This document shows, one piece after another, positions 37,595 through 47,868 of a stretch of DNA of 64,000 bases (positions are counted from its first letter, which is position 1; every line of letters begins with the position of its first letter). The DNA comes from Aurelia coerulea. Its lineage: Eukaryota; Cnidaria; Scyphozoa; Semaeostomeae; Ulmaridae. A program made the position numbers and the translations under genes. The stretch spans positions 23,491,001-23,555,000 of the forward strand of contig CM076944.1 of the NCBI GenBank assembly GCA_039566865.1. Direction: 5' to 3'. Below the pieces are notes generated by a model. The model worked only from the letters and a program-made list of their open reading frames with translations. It had not been told where the DNA came from and ran no database searches.

Positions 37595-38046
37595 TCATTT
37601 TGCCAAAAATTGCTGTTTTTGCTTTTTGCAGTAGATTGCATTGCAGACTGCTTTCATACTCAACTTTCATTCGGCGGAAGAGGAAGACTCGAGCCAGAGA
37701 GCTTTCTTCAATTTCTTGCCCATTTATATGAGTGAAGAAGAAGATAAAAGTTGAAAAATTGAAACCACCAACAAGCATGAAGTCAAGAAAGAATGAATTG
37801 TTCCATCCGACACAGAAAGAGGGCAAGTTGATCAGTTTTCGGTCCAAAGACACTCGACACTTATCAAGTAGAATTCGAACATCAAGAAAAGAACTTCTGA
37901 GCCATAAACTGACGGTGACTTTGCATTTGATGGAGACCAGTCGCTGAAAAACGGCTTGGAAGTTTATTGTGGCGATGCGTAAAATAACAACGGCTTCAAA
38001 GTTTGTTGGTGCCATGAATAAGTAGAGATCTTTTTCTTCCACTGTT

Positions 38047-38166
38047 GCCTACGACCATACCACCATGAATACACCGGTTCTCGTCCGATCACCGAAGTTA
38101 AGCATGGTAGGGCCGGGTCAGTACCTGGATGGGTGACCGCCTGGGAACACCCGGTGTTGTAGGCCT
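38047..38166 (+). rRNA. 5S rRNA gene, copy 62
   Basis: G at 82. Next start 571 bp, mosaic (gaaacattg with ccagccg and gagggc). Confidence 0.96.
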
Positions 38167-38617
38167 TCATTTTGCCAAAAATTGCTGTTTTGCTTTTTGC
38201 AGTAGATTGAATTGCAGACTGCTTTCATACTCAACTTTCATTCGGCGGAAGAGGAAGACTCGAGCCAGAGAGCTTTCCTCAATTTCTTGCCAATTTATAT
38301 GAGTGAAGAAGAAGATAAAAGTTGAAACATTGAAACCACCAACAAGCATGAAGTCAAGAAAGAATGAATTGTTCCAGCCGACACAGAAAGAGGGCAAGTT
38401 GATCAGTTTTCGGTCCAAAGACACTCGACACTTATCAAGTAGAATTCGAACATCAAGAAAAGAACTTCTGAGCCATAAACTGACGGTGACTTTGCATTTG
38501 ATGGAGACCAGTCGCTGAAAAACGGCTTGGAAGTTTATTGTGGCGATGCGTAAAATAACAACGGCTTCAAAGTTTGTTGGTGCCATGAATAAGTAGAGAT
38601 CTTTTTCTTCCACTGTT

Positions 38618-38737
38618 GCCTACGACCATACCACCATGAATACACCGGTTCTCGTCCGATCACCGAAGTTAAGCATGGTAGGGCCGGGTCAGTACCTGCA
38701 TGGGTGACCGCCTGGGAACACCCGGTGTTGTAGGCCT
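38618..38737 (+). rRNA. 5S rRNA gene, copy 63
   Basis: C at 82; catacacaac spacer, type B, 576 bp. Confidence 0.95.
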
Positions 38738-39193
38738 TCATTTTGCCAAAAATTGCTGTTTTGCTTTTTGCAGTAGATTGAATTGCAGACTGCTTTCATA
38801 CACAACTTTCATTCGCCGGAAGAGGAAGACTCGAGCAAGAGAGCTTTCCTCAATTTCTTGCCAATTTATATGAGTGAAGAAGAAGATAAAAGTTGAAACA
38901 TTGAAACCATCAACAAGCATGAAGTCAAGAAAGAATGAATTGTTCCAGCGCAGCCGACACAGAAAGAGAGCAAGTTGATCAGTTATCGGTCCAAAGACAC
39001 TCGACACTTATCAAGTAGAATTCGAACATCAAGAAAAGAACTTCTGAGCCATAAACTGACGGTGACTTTGCATTTGATGGAGACCAGTCGCTGAAAAACG
39101 GCTTGGAAGTTTATTGTGGCGATGAGTAAAATAACTACGGCTTCAAAGTTTGTTGGTGCCATGAATAAGTAGAGATCTTTTTCTTCCACTGTT

Positions 39194-39313
39194 GCCTACG
39201 ACCATACCACCATGAATACACCGGTTCTCGTCCGATCACCGAAGTTAAGCATGGTAGGGCCGGGTCAGTACCTGGATGGGTGATCGCCTGGGAACACCCG
39301 GTGTTGTAGGCCT
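39194..39313 (+). rRNA. 5S rRNA gene, copy 64
   Basis: G at 82 with C91T (gggtgatcgcc, box C / helix IV). Type A, 572 bp. Confidence 0.94.
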
Positions 39314-39765
39314 TCATTTTGCCAAAAATTGCTGTTTTTGCTTTTTGCAGTAGATTGCATTGCAGACTGCTTTCATACTCAACTTTCATTCGGCGGAAGA
39401 GGAAGACTCGAGCCAGAGAGCTTTCTTCAATTTCTTGCCCATTTATATGAGTGAAGAAGAAGATAAAAGTTGAAAAATTGAAACCACCAACAAGCATGAA
39501 GTCAAGAAAGAATGAATTGTTCCATCCGACACAGAAAGAGGGCAAGTTGATCAGTTTTCGGTCCAAAGACACTCGACACTTATCAAGTAGAATTCGAACA
39601 TCAAGAAAAGAACTTCTGAGCCATAAACTGACGGTGACTTTGCATTTGATGGAGACCAGTCGCTGAAAAACGGCTTGGAAGTTTATTGTGGCGATGCGTA
39701 AAATAACAACGGCTTCAAAGTTTGTTGGTGCCATGAATAAGTAGAGATCTTTTTCTTCCACTGTT

Positions 39766-39885
39766 GCCTACGACCATACCACCATGAATACACCGGTTCT
39801 CGTCCGATCACCGAAGTTAAGCATGGTAGGGCCGGGTCAGTACCTGGATGGGTGACCGCCTGGGAACACCCGGTGTTGTAGGCCT
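39766..39885 (+). rRNA. 5S rRNA gene, copy 65
   Basis: G at 82; repeats copy 62 at 1719 bp. Mosaic spacer, 571 bp. Confidence 0.96.
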
Positions 39886-40336
39886 TCATTTTGCCAAAAA
39901 TTGCTGTTTTGCTTTTTGCAGTAGATTGAATTGCAGACTGCTTTCATACTCAACTTTCATTCGGCGGAAGAGGAAGACTCGAGCCAGAGAGCTTTCCTCA
40001 ATTTCTTGCCAATTTATATGAGTGAAGAAGAAGATAAAAGTTGAAACATTGAAACCACCAACAAGCATGAAGTCAAGAAAGAATGAATTGTTCCAGCCGA
40101 CACAGAAAGAGGGCAAGTTGATCAGTTTTCGGTCCAAAGACACTCGACACTTATCAAGTAGAATTCGAACATCAAGAAAAGAACTTCTGAGCCATAAACT
40201 GACGGTGACTTTGCATTTGATGGAGACCAGTCGCTGAAAAACGGCTTGGAAGTTTATTGTGGCGATGCGTAAAATAACAACGGCTTCAAAGTTTGTTGGT
40301 GCCATGAATAAGTAGAGATCTTTTTCTTCCACTGTT

Positions 40337-40456
40337 GCCTACGACCATACCACCATGAATACACCGGTTCTCGTCCGATCACCGAAGTTAAGCATGGTAG
40401 GGCCGGGTCAGTACCTGCATGGGTGACCGCCTGGGAACACCCGGTGTTGTAGGCCT
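40337..40456 (+). rRNA. 5S rRNA gene, copy 66
   Basis: C at 82; repeats copy 63 at 1719 bp. Type B, 575 bp, one base lost in ggcttcaagtttg. Confidence 0.95.
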
Positions 40457-40911
40457 TCATTTTGCCAAAAATTGCTGTTTTGCTTTTTGCAGTAGATTGA
40501 ATTGCAGACTGCTTTCATACACAACTTTCATTCGCCGGAAGAGGAAGACTCGAGCAAGAGAGCTTTCCTCAATTTCTTGCCAATTTATATGAGTGAAGAA
40601 GAAGATAAAAGTTGAAACATTGAAACCATCAACAAGCATGAAGTCAAGAAAGAATGAATTGTTCCAGCGCAGCCGACACAGAAAGAGAGCAAGTTGATCA
40701 GTTATCGGTCCAAAGACACTCGACACTTATCAAGTAGAATTCGAACATCAAGAAAAGAACTTCTGAGCCATAAACTGACGGTGACTTTGCATTTGATGGA
40801 GACCAGTCGCTGAAAAACGGCTTGGAAGTTTATTGTGGCGATGAGTAAAATAACTACGGCTTCAAGTTTGTTGGTGCCATGAATAAGTAGAGATCTTTTT
40901 CTTCCACTGTT

Positions 40912-41031
40912 GCCTACGACCATACCACCATGAATACACCGGTTCTCGTCCGATCACCGAAGTTAAGCATGGTAGGGCCGGGTCAGTACCTGGATGGGTG
41001 ATCGCCTGGGAACACCCGGTGTTGTAGGCCT
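40912..41031 (+). rRNA. 5S rRNA gene, copy 67
   Basis: G at 82 with C91T; repeats copy 64 at 1718 bp. Type A, 572 bp. Confidence 0.94.
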
Positions 41032-41483
41032 TCATTTTGCCAAAAATTGCTGTTTTTGCTTTTTGCAGTAGATTGCATTGCAGACTGCTTTCATACTCAA
41101 CTTTCATTCGGCGGAAGAGGAAGACTCGAGCCAGAGAGCTTTCTTCAATTTCTTGCCCATTTATATGAGTGAAGAAGAAGATAAAAGTTGAAAAATTGAA
41201 ACCACCAACAAGCATGAAGTCAAGAAAGAATGAATTGTTCCATCCGACACAGAAAGAGGGCAAGTTGATCAGTTTTCGGTCCAAAGACACTCGACACTTA
41301 TCAAGTAGAATTCGAACATCAAGAAAAGAACTTCTGAGCCATAAACTGACGGTGACTTTGCATTTGATGGAGACCAGTCGCTGAAAAACGGCTTGGAAGT
41401 TTATTGTGGCGATGCGTAAAATAACAACGGCTTCAAAGTTTGTTGGTGCCATGAATAAGTAGAGATCTTTTTCTTCCACTGTT

Positions 41484-41603
41484 GCCTACGACCATACCAC
41501 CATGAATACACCGGTTCTCGTCCGATCACCGAAGTTAAGCATGGTAGGGCCGGGTCAGTACCTGGATGGGTGACCGCCTGGGAACACCCGGTGTTGTAGG
41601 CCT
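41484..41603 (+). rRNA. 5S rRNA gene, copy 68
   Basis: G at 82. Next start 884 bp because the type B spacer carries a 301-bp MITE and its 7-bp target duplication. Confidence 0.96.
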
Positions 41604-41777
41604 TCATTTTGCCAAAAATTGCTGTTTTGCTTTTTGCAGTAGATTGCATTGCAGACTGCTTTCATACTCAACTTTCATTCGGCGGAAGAGGAAGACTCGA
41701 GCCAGAGAGCTTTCCTCAATTTCTTGCCAATTTATATGAGTGAAGAAGAAGATAAAAGTTGAAACATTGAAACCACC

Positions 41778-42078
41778 ACCCGGGGGGGTTACTTGACTTA
41801 AATTTGTACGGGGGTGTGCCCACGAAAAATTTTTTTTTTACCCTGCTCCAGAATTTTTCGCTCAAAATGATAACCTGTTCTAGAAAAAATTGATGAAAAG
41901 TATACTCAAAAACATGAAATTTGACCGAAAAACGACCCGATCTAGCAGTTGACAACCTGCTCTAGAAAAATTGCCTCATTTTGATACCCTGTGCTAGAAA
42001 AAATTGGTGAAAACGATACCCTTAAAAACGGCACATCCCCGTCGGACAAATATACTAAGTACCCCCCCCCCCCCCGGG
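41778..42078 (+). mobile_element. GC-ended MITE, copy 1, in 5S spacer
   Basis: A 301-bp element with inverted ends acccggggggg / cccccccccggg followed inward by ttactt and taagta, flanked by an exact 7-bp duplication of spacer sequence, aaccacc (41771-41777 and 42079-42085). No coding capacity. The interior has three related tctagaaaaa(a)ttg motifs. The period to the next 5S gene grows by exactly 308 bp, which confirms the limits. Confidence 0.85.
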
Positions 42079-42367
42079 AACCACCAACAAGCATGAAGTC
42101 AAGAAAGAATGAATTGTTCCAGCGCAGCCGACACAGAAAGAGAGCAAGTTGATCAGTTATCGGTCCAAAGACACTCAACACTTATCAAGTAGAATTCGAA
42201 CATCAAGAAAAGAACTTCTGAGCCATAAACTGACGGTGACTTTGCATTTGATGGAGACCAGTCGCTGAAAAACGGCTTGGAAGTTTATTGTGGCGATGCG
42301 TAAAATAACAACGGCTTCAAAGTTTGTTGGTGCCATGAATAAGTAGAGATCTTTTTCTTCCACTGTT

Positions 42368-42487
42368 GCCTACGACCATACCACCATGAATACACCGGTT
42401 CTCGTCCGATCACCGAAGTTAAGCATGGTAGGGCCGGGTCAGTACCTGCATGGGTGACCGCCTGGGAACACCCGGTGTTGTAGGCCT
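42368..42487 (+). rRNA. 5S rRNA gene, copy 69
   Basis: C at 82. Next start 582 bp, type B with the caacaacaacaagc expansion. Confidence 0.95.
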
Positions 42488-42949
42488 TCATTTTGCCAAA
42501 AATTGCTGTTTTGCTTTTTGCAGTAGATTGCATTGCAGACTGCTTTCATACTCAACTTTCATTCGGCGGAAGAGGAAGACTCGAGCCAGAGAGCTTTCCT
42601 CAATTTCTTGCCAATTTATATGAGTGAAGAAGAAGATAAAAGTTGAAACATTGAAACCACCAACAACAACAAGCATGAAGTCAAGAAAGAATGAATTGTT
42701 CCAGCGCAGCCGACACAGAAAGAGAGCAAGTTGATCAGTTATCGGTCCAAAAACACTCAACACTTATCAAGTAGAATTCGAACATCAAGAAAAGAACTTC
42801 TGAGCCATAAACTGACGGTGACTTTGCATTTGATGGAGACCAGTCGCTGAAAAACGGCTTGGAAGTTTATTGTGGCGATGCGTAAAATAACAACGGCTTC
42901 AAAGTTTGTTGGTGCCATGAATAAGTAGAGATCTTTTTCTTCCACTGTT

Positions 42950-43069
42950 GCCTACGACCATACCACCATGAATACACCGGTTCTCGTCCGATCACCGAAG
43001 TTAAGCATGGTAGGGCCGGGTCAGTACCTGCATGGGTGACCGCCTGGGAACACCCGGTGTTGTAGGCCT
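42950..43069 (+). rRNA. 5S rRNA gene, copy 70
   Basis: C at 82. Type B, 576 bp; the spacer ends gagatattttt. Confidence 0.95.
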
Positions 43070-43525
43070 TCATTTTGCCAAAAATTGCTGTTTTGCTTTT
43101 TGCAGTAGATTGAATTGCAGACTGCTTTCATACTCAACTTTCATTCGCCGGAAGAGGAAGACTCGAGCAAGAGAGCTTTCCTCAATTTCTTGCCAATTTA
43201 TATGAGTGAAGAAGAAGATAAAAGTTGAAACATTGAAACCATCAACAAGCATGAAGTCAAGAAAGAATGAATTGTTCCAGCGCAGCCGACACAGAAAGAG
43301 AGCAAGTTGATCAGTTATCGGTCCAAAGACACTCGACACTTATCAAGTAGAATTCGAACATCAAGAAAAGAACTTCTGAGCCATAAACTGACGGTGACTT
43401 TGCATTTGATGGAGACCAGTCGCTGAAAAACGGCTTGGAAGTTTATTGTGGCGATGCGTAAAATAACAACGGCTTCAAAGTTTGTTGGTGCCATGAATAA
43501 GTAGAGATATTTTTCTTCCACTGTT

Positions 43526-43645
43526 GCCTACGACCATACCACCATGAATACACCGGTTCTCGTCCGATCACCGAAGTTAAGCATGGTAGGGCCGGGTCAG
43601 TACCTGGATGGGTGACCGCCTGGGAACACCCGGTGTTGTAGGCCT
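43526..43645 (+). rRNA. 5S rRNA gene, copy 71
   Basis: G at 82. Next start 882 bp because of a second MITE copy in the spacer. Confidence 0.96.
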
Positions 43646-43819
43646 TCATTTTGCCAAAAATTGCTGTTTTGCTTTTTGCAGTAGATTGAATTGCAGACTG
43701 CTTTCATACTCAACTTTCATTCGGCGGAAGAGGAAGACTCGAGCCAGAGAGCTTTCCTCAATTTCTTGCCAATTTATATGAGTGAAGAAGAAGATAAAAG
43801 TTGAAACATTGAAACCACC

Positions 43820-44118
43820 ACCCGGGGGGGGTTACTTGACTTAAATTTGTACGGGGGTGTGCCCACGAAAAATTTTTTTTTTACCCTGCTCCAGAATTTT
43901 TCGCTCAAAATGATAACCTGTTCTAGAAAAAATTGATGAAAAGTATACTCAAAAACATGAAATTTGACCGAAAAACGACCCGATCTAGCAGTTGACAACC
44001 TGCTCTAGAAAAATTGCCTCATTTTGATACCCTGTGCTAGAAAAAATTGGCGAAAACGATACCCTTAAAAACGGCACATCCCCGTCGGACAAATATACTA
44101 AGTACCCCCCCCCCCGGG
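43820..44118 (+). mobile_element. GC-ended MITE, copy 2, same spacer site
   Basis: A 299-bp copy of the MITE at 41778 in the identical spacer position with the same aaccacc duplication (43813-43819 and 44119-44125). It differs mainly in the lengths of its G and C tracts and by one visible substitution (ggtgaaaacg to ggcgaaaacg). The shared site means the two arose by duplication of a repeat block, not by two insertions. Confidence 0.85.
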
Positions 44119-44407
44119 AACCACCAACAAGCATGAAGTCAAGAAAGAATGAATTGTTCCAGCGCAGCCGACACAGAAAGAGAGCAAGTTGATCAGTTAT
44201 CGGTCCAAAGACACTCAACACTTATCAAGTAGAATTCGAACATCAAGAAAAGAACTTCTGAGCCATAAACTGACGGTGACTTTGCATTTGATGGAGACCA
44301 GTCGCTGAAAAACGGCTTGGAAGTTTATTGTGGCGATGCGTAAAATAACAACGGCTTCAAAGTTTGTTGGTGCCATGAATAAGTAGAGATCTTTTTCTTC
44401 CACTGTT

Positions 44408-44527
44408 GCCTACGACCATACCACCATGAATACACCGGTTCTCGTCCGATCACCGAAGTTAAGCATGGTAGGGCCGGGTCAGTACCTGCATGGGTGACCG
44501 CCTGGGAACACCCGGTGTTGTAGGCCT
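44408..44527 (+). rRNA. 5S rRNA gene, copy 72
   Basis: C at 82. Type B, 576 bp, with gaaacaatg and gccgaaacag. Confidence 0.95.
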
Positions 44528-44983
44528 TCATTTTGCCAAAAATTGCTGTTTTGCTTTTTGCAGTAGATTGAATTGCAGACTGCTTTCATACTCAACTTTC
44601 ATTCGGCGGAAGAGGAAGACTCGAGCCAGAGAGCTTTCCTCAATTTCTTGCCAATTTATATGAGTGAAGAAGAAGATAAAAGTTGAAACAATGAAACCAC
44701 CAACAAGCATGAAGTCAAGAAAGAATGAATTGTTCCAGCGCAGCCGAAACAGAAAGAGAGCAAGTTGATCAGTTATCGGTCCAAAAACACTCAACACTTA
44801 TCAAGTAGAATTCGAACATCAAGAAAAGAACTTCTGAGCCATAAACTGACGGTGACTTTGCATTTGATGGAGACCAGTCGCTGAAAAACGGCTTGGAAGT
44901 TTATTGTGGCGATGCGTAAAATAACAACGGCTTCAAAGTTTGTTGGTGCCATGAATAAGTAGAGATCTTTTTCTTCCACTGTT

Positions 44984-45103
44984 GCCTACGACCATACCAC
45001 CATGAATACACCGGTTCTCGTCCGATCACCGAAGTTAAGCATGGTAGGGCCGGGTCAGTACCTGCATGGGTGACCGCCTGGGAACACCCGGTGTTGTAGG
45101 CCT
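44984..45103 (+). rRNA. 5S rRNA gene, copy 73
   Basis: C at 82. Type B, 576 bp; the spacer ends gagatattttt. Confidence 0.95.
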
Positions 45104-45559
45104 TCATTTTGCCAAAAATTGCTGTTTTGCTTTTTGCAGTAGATTGAATTGCAGACTGCTTTCATACTCAACTTTCATTCGCCGGAAGAGGAAGACTCGA
45201 GCAAGAGAGCTTTCCTCAATTTCTTGCCAATTTATATGAGTGAAGAAGAAGATAAAAGTTGAAACATTGAAACCATCAACAAGCATGAAGTCAAGAAAGA
45301 ATGAATTGTTCCAGCGCAGCCGACACAGAAAGAGAGCAAGTTGATCAGTTATCGGTCCAAAGACACTCAACACTTATCAAGTAGAATTCGAACATCAAGA
45401 AAAGAACTTCTGAGCCATAAACTGACGGTGACTTTGCATTTGATGGAGACCAGTCGCTGAAAAACGGCTTGGAAGTTTATTGTGGCGATGCGTAAAATAA
45501 CAACGGCTTCAAAGTTTGTTGGTGCCATGAATAAGTAGAGATATTTTTCTTCCACTGTT

Positions 45560-45679
45560 GCCTACGACCATACCACCATGAATACACCGGTTCTCGTCCG
45601 ATCACCGAAGTTAAGCATGGTAGGGCCGGGTCAGTACCTGCATGGGTGACCGCCTGGGAACACCCGGTGTTGTAGGCCT
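45560..45679 (+). rRNA. 5S rRNA gene, copy 74 (last intact)
   Basis: C at 82. Its spacer stops after ttgccaat at 45808, where a MITE fragment begins. Confidence 0.95.
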
Positions 45680-45808
45680 TCATTTTGCCAAAAATTGCTG
45701 TTTTTGCTTTTTGCAGTAGATTGGATTGCAGACTGCTTTCATACTCAACTTTCATTCGGCGGAAGAGGAAGACTCGAGCCAGAGAGCTTTCCTCAATTTC
45801 TTGCCAAT

Positions 45809-46008
45809 CGTTTTCACCAATTTTTTCTAGCACAGGGTATCAAAATGAGGCAATTTTTCTAGAGCAGGTTGTCAGAAAATTTCAAAGAGGAATATTCTGA
45901 AAGATCGGGTCGTTTTTCGCGAAAAATTCTGGAGCAGGGTAAAAAAAATTTTTTCGTGGGCACACCCCCGTACAAATTTAAGTCAAGTACCCCACCCCCA
46001 CCCGGGGG
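45809..46008 (-). mobile_element. GC-ended MITE, truncated, reversed, at array edge
   Basis: About 200 bp matching the same MITE on the opposite strand: cacagggtatcaaaatgagg, gatcgggtcgtttttcg and gggcacacccccgtac, ending at cacccggggga. The other end (the part with cggcacatccccgtcgg and its terminal repeat) is missing. It joins the last spacer to a degraded unit and so marks the right boundary of homogenised array. Confidence 0.75.
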
Positions 46009-46148
46009 ATTAACTGTTCCAGCCGACACACAGAAAGAGAGCAAGTTGATCAGTTTTCGGTCTGAAAAGACTCGACACTTGTGGTAGAATTCGAGCATCA
46101 AGAATAGAACTTCTGAGCCACACATTAAGATATTTTTCTTCGACCGTC

Positions 46149-46233
46149 GCCTTCGACCATACCAACATAAATACACCGGTTCTCGTCCGATCACCGAAGT
46201 TAAGCATGGTAGGGTCGGGTTGGGTCGGGTCAG
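46149..46233 (+). pseudogene. 5S rRNA pseudogene at array edge
   Basis: Recognisable 5' part of 5S (gccttcgaccataccaacataaa to aagcatggtagggtcggg), then a gggtcgggt repeat and unrelated sequence in place of box C and the 3' half. It is preceded by a shortened, diverged spacer (about 46011-46148). Confidence 0.85.
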
Positions 46234-46535
46234 GTGGTCAGGTCGAGCTCTCTTGACGGAATCCTGGAATTGTGGACCCAGGAAATGGCGGATCCAGGAA
46301 CTACCGTAAAGGGAACGGAAAGACGGAGTGAAGAGGTAGATTTGGGGCAAGTCTAATGATGTAGGGGCATCCACATAGTCTTGTAGCATGCGCAGTCATG
46401 GTCAATAGTTACTAATGAGAGAGTGCGGGTTGGCATCCTGAATCAGCAGTTTGGGAAAAGAAGTCGTTTCATGACATTAGCAGGAGGTGCAAAGATCAAA
46501 GTAAAATGGAAATGAAAATTCAGAACAATGCATAC
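46234..46535. other. Array right flank, nothing recognised
   Basis: It contains a short ggatccagg-type direct repeat (about 46261-46300) but no gene or RNA that I can support. Confidence 0.4.
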
Positions 46536-46571
46536 CTCATTGTCATTATCATTTTCCACCACTGCAGTAGA
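46536..46571 (-). CDS. Candidate 36-bp exon of a host gene
   Basis: On the minus strand a pyrimidine-rich acceptor (tttttcttttacacag) is followed by 12 codons, STAVVENDNDNE, and then a donor, gag/gtatgc. The exon is phase 0 on both sides, as is the larger upstream candidate at 47869-48084, so the two could be joined in frame. An acceptor ten bases further in (tctactgcag) is an alternative. The product is acidic and low-complexity and does not identify the protein. Confidence 0.4.
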
Positions 46572-47061
46572 CTGTGTAAAAGAAAAACAGTGTTGCGGTA
46601 AGTAGAACATGCTTTAAGATTGCAGGAGATGCTTAAGTAAATTTTATTGCAGTAGATTTGAGCGAATTCACTTCATAGAAGGTTCATATAAAATAAAAGA
46701 AAAAAGCGCCTTGGTTACTTTAAAGGGGCAAAGTGTTGTTGAAAAATTCGTCAAAAGTAAGCATGGTAAGCGTATCGTTTTGTACCTTATTGCATCACAT
46801 ATTAGACCATGTGTATATTGTAATTGTACAGTTTTGATCCACTGCAAATTTTATACGGTTCAAGAACGTTAAAACTGCTTCAGAAGAAACTCATTCTATA
46901 GACAGAAGGAACAAAAGTGTTACGGATGAGCAGGAACAGTACAAACGAGAGGCTGATCCGTCGCAATTTGTTACGGTTCCAAAGTTGTAACGGTACAGTG
47001 TAGACCGAGTCTAAAAAACTACCCAGCTACCAGAATTAAGGTCCAACACAGACCCGTATGT
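46572..47061. other. Putative intron sequence
   Basis: AT-rich, no open frame or RNA gene recognised. It lies between the two candidate exons. Confidence 0.35.
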
Positions 47062-47430
47062 AGGAAATTTCCACGGGGGGGGGGGGATTCTTCCATAGTA
47101 AAGGTACCTGGGGATGTGCCGCGACGAAGGGTATACTTTATCGGACTTCCAGTTTAGCCAAGGGTAGACTTTTTGCAATTTTGGCCTAGCAACGGTCTAG
47201 CCAAGGGTATCATTTTTGACAATATTGGTCTAGCGAACGGTCATGATATCATATTTGGTACAAATCTGACAATATTTGTCCAGGAAATGGTCAAAATTGG
47301 TTTAGTCAAAGGGTACCATTTTCGTAAAAATTAGTCTAGCCAACGGTACCATTTTGAATATGCTCGCGGCAGACCCCTACCCAAAAATCTAGCCAAGAAC
47401 GCTTCCCCTCCCCCGTGGGAATTTCAGATG
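47062..47430. mobile_element. MITE-like element with internal motif repeats
   Basis: Imperfect inverted ends, ggaaatttccacggggg at about 47062 and cccccgtgggaatttc ending at about 47428, enclose about 330 bp. About seven degenerate copies of a tctagccaa(c/g)ggta(c/t)cattttt motif fill the interior (47150-47400). No coding capacity. A target duplication is not clear. A second GC tract (47471-47487, ccccc...cgggg) just outside may belong to a neighbouring relic. Confidence 0.5.
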
Positions 47431-47868
47431 AAAAAACCCACTCATATGAGTATCACTTAATATTAAGTACTCCCCCCCCCCCCGGGGAAGGGGCTCAGTA
47501 CCTAAATTTGTATCGAAACGGTTATTCTGCAGTTTCTTGAAAGGCAATATGGATTTTTTTTAAATGAAAAAGTTGTTTTGAAGTTAATCGTTGTACTTCA
47601 CAGAAGAACAAACCAAGCATCCATGCCTGTTACCACTGTTCGGATATAAGGGGATTTTGACGGTCACTTTTTGGTGGCTTGGGTGAATACACTAAAAAAC
47701 TGCAGAAACAAATCGACACGTGCCTAAAACAATTGTGTTTACAGATCTGTTTACAATTTGGCAACCGAGCCCCTTTAATGAAGCCATATAAAATTTTATC
47801 TGCTCTTGCAACTGTATTCTTTCTCTCGTAGTTTCCAAAATGACAGAAACCAAAACTGAACAACTCAC

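Larger units (their letters stand above)
2377..46233 (+). repeat. Tandem 5S rDNA array, 74 genes
   Basis: Head-to-tail repeat, every unit on the + strand. A unit is one 120-nt 5S gene plus a spacer of about 451-456 bp. Type A spacers (unit about 572 bp) read gttgaaaaattgaaacc and ttccagccgacac. Type B spacers (unit about 576 bp) read gttgaaacattgaaacc and ttccagcgcagccgac. Other recurring differences are the T tract after the gene (gctgtttttgc versus gctgttttgc), gagggc versus gagagc, and gttttcgg versus gttatcgg. C82 genes are mostly followed by type B and G82 genes by type A, but exceptions and mosaics show exchange between the families. The array starts inside a spacer at about 2377 and ends in a degenerate unit. 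Three MITE copies and one unrelated insert interrupt it. Its product is the RNA polymerase III transcript that becomes part of the large ribosomal subunit. Confidence 0.97.

Noticed and set aside
2377..46233. Dozens of recurring open frames on both strands of the array (62, 68, 71, 89, 148, 208, 216 and 259 codons)
   Set aside because: They cross the 5S gene in antisense or lie in spacer, recur only because the unit recurs, and break wherever a unit has a length change. Read-through to 208-259 codons occurs only where neighbouring units happen to be in frame.
2377..46233. CRISPR array
   Set aside because: The repeat is a 571-577-bp unit with a 5S gene, in eukaryotic sequence, with no short repeats separated by unique spacers.
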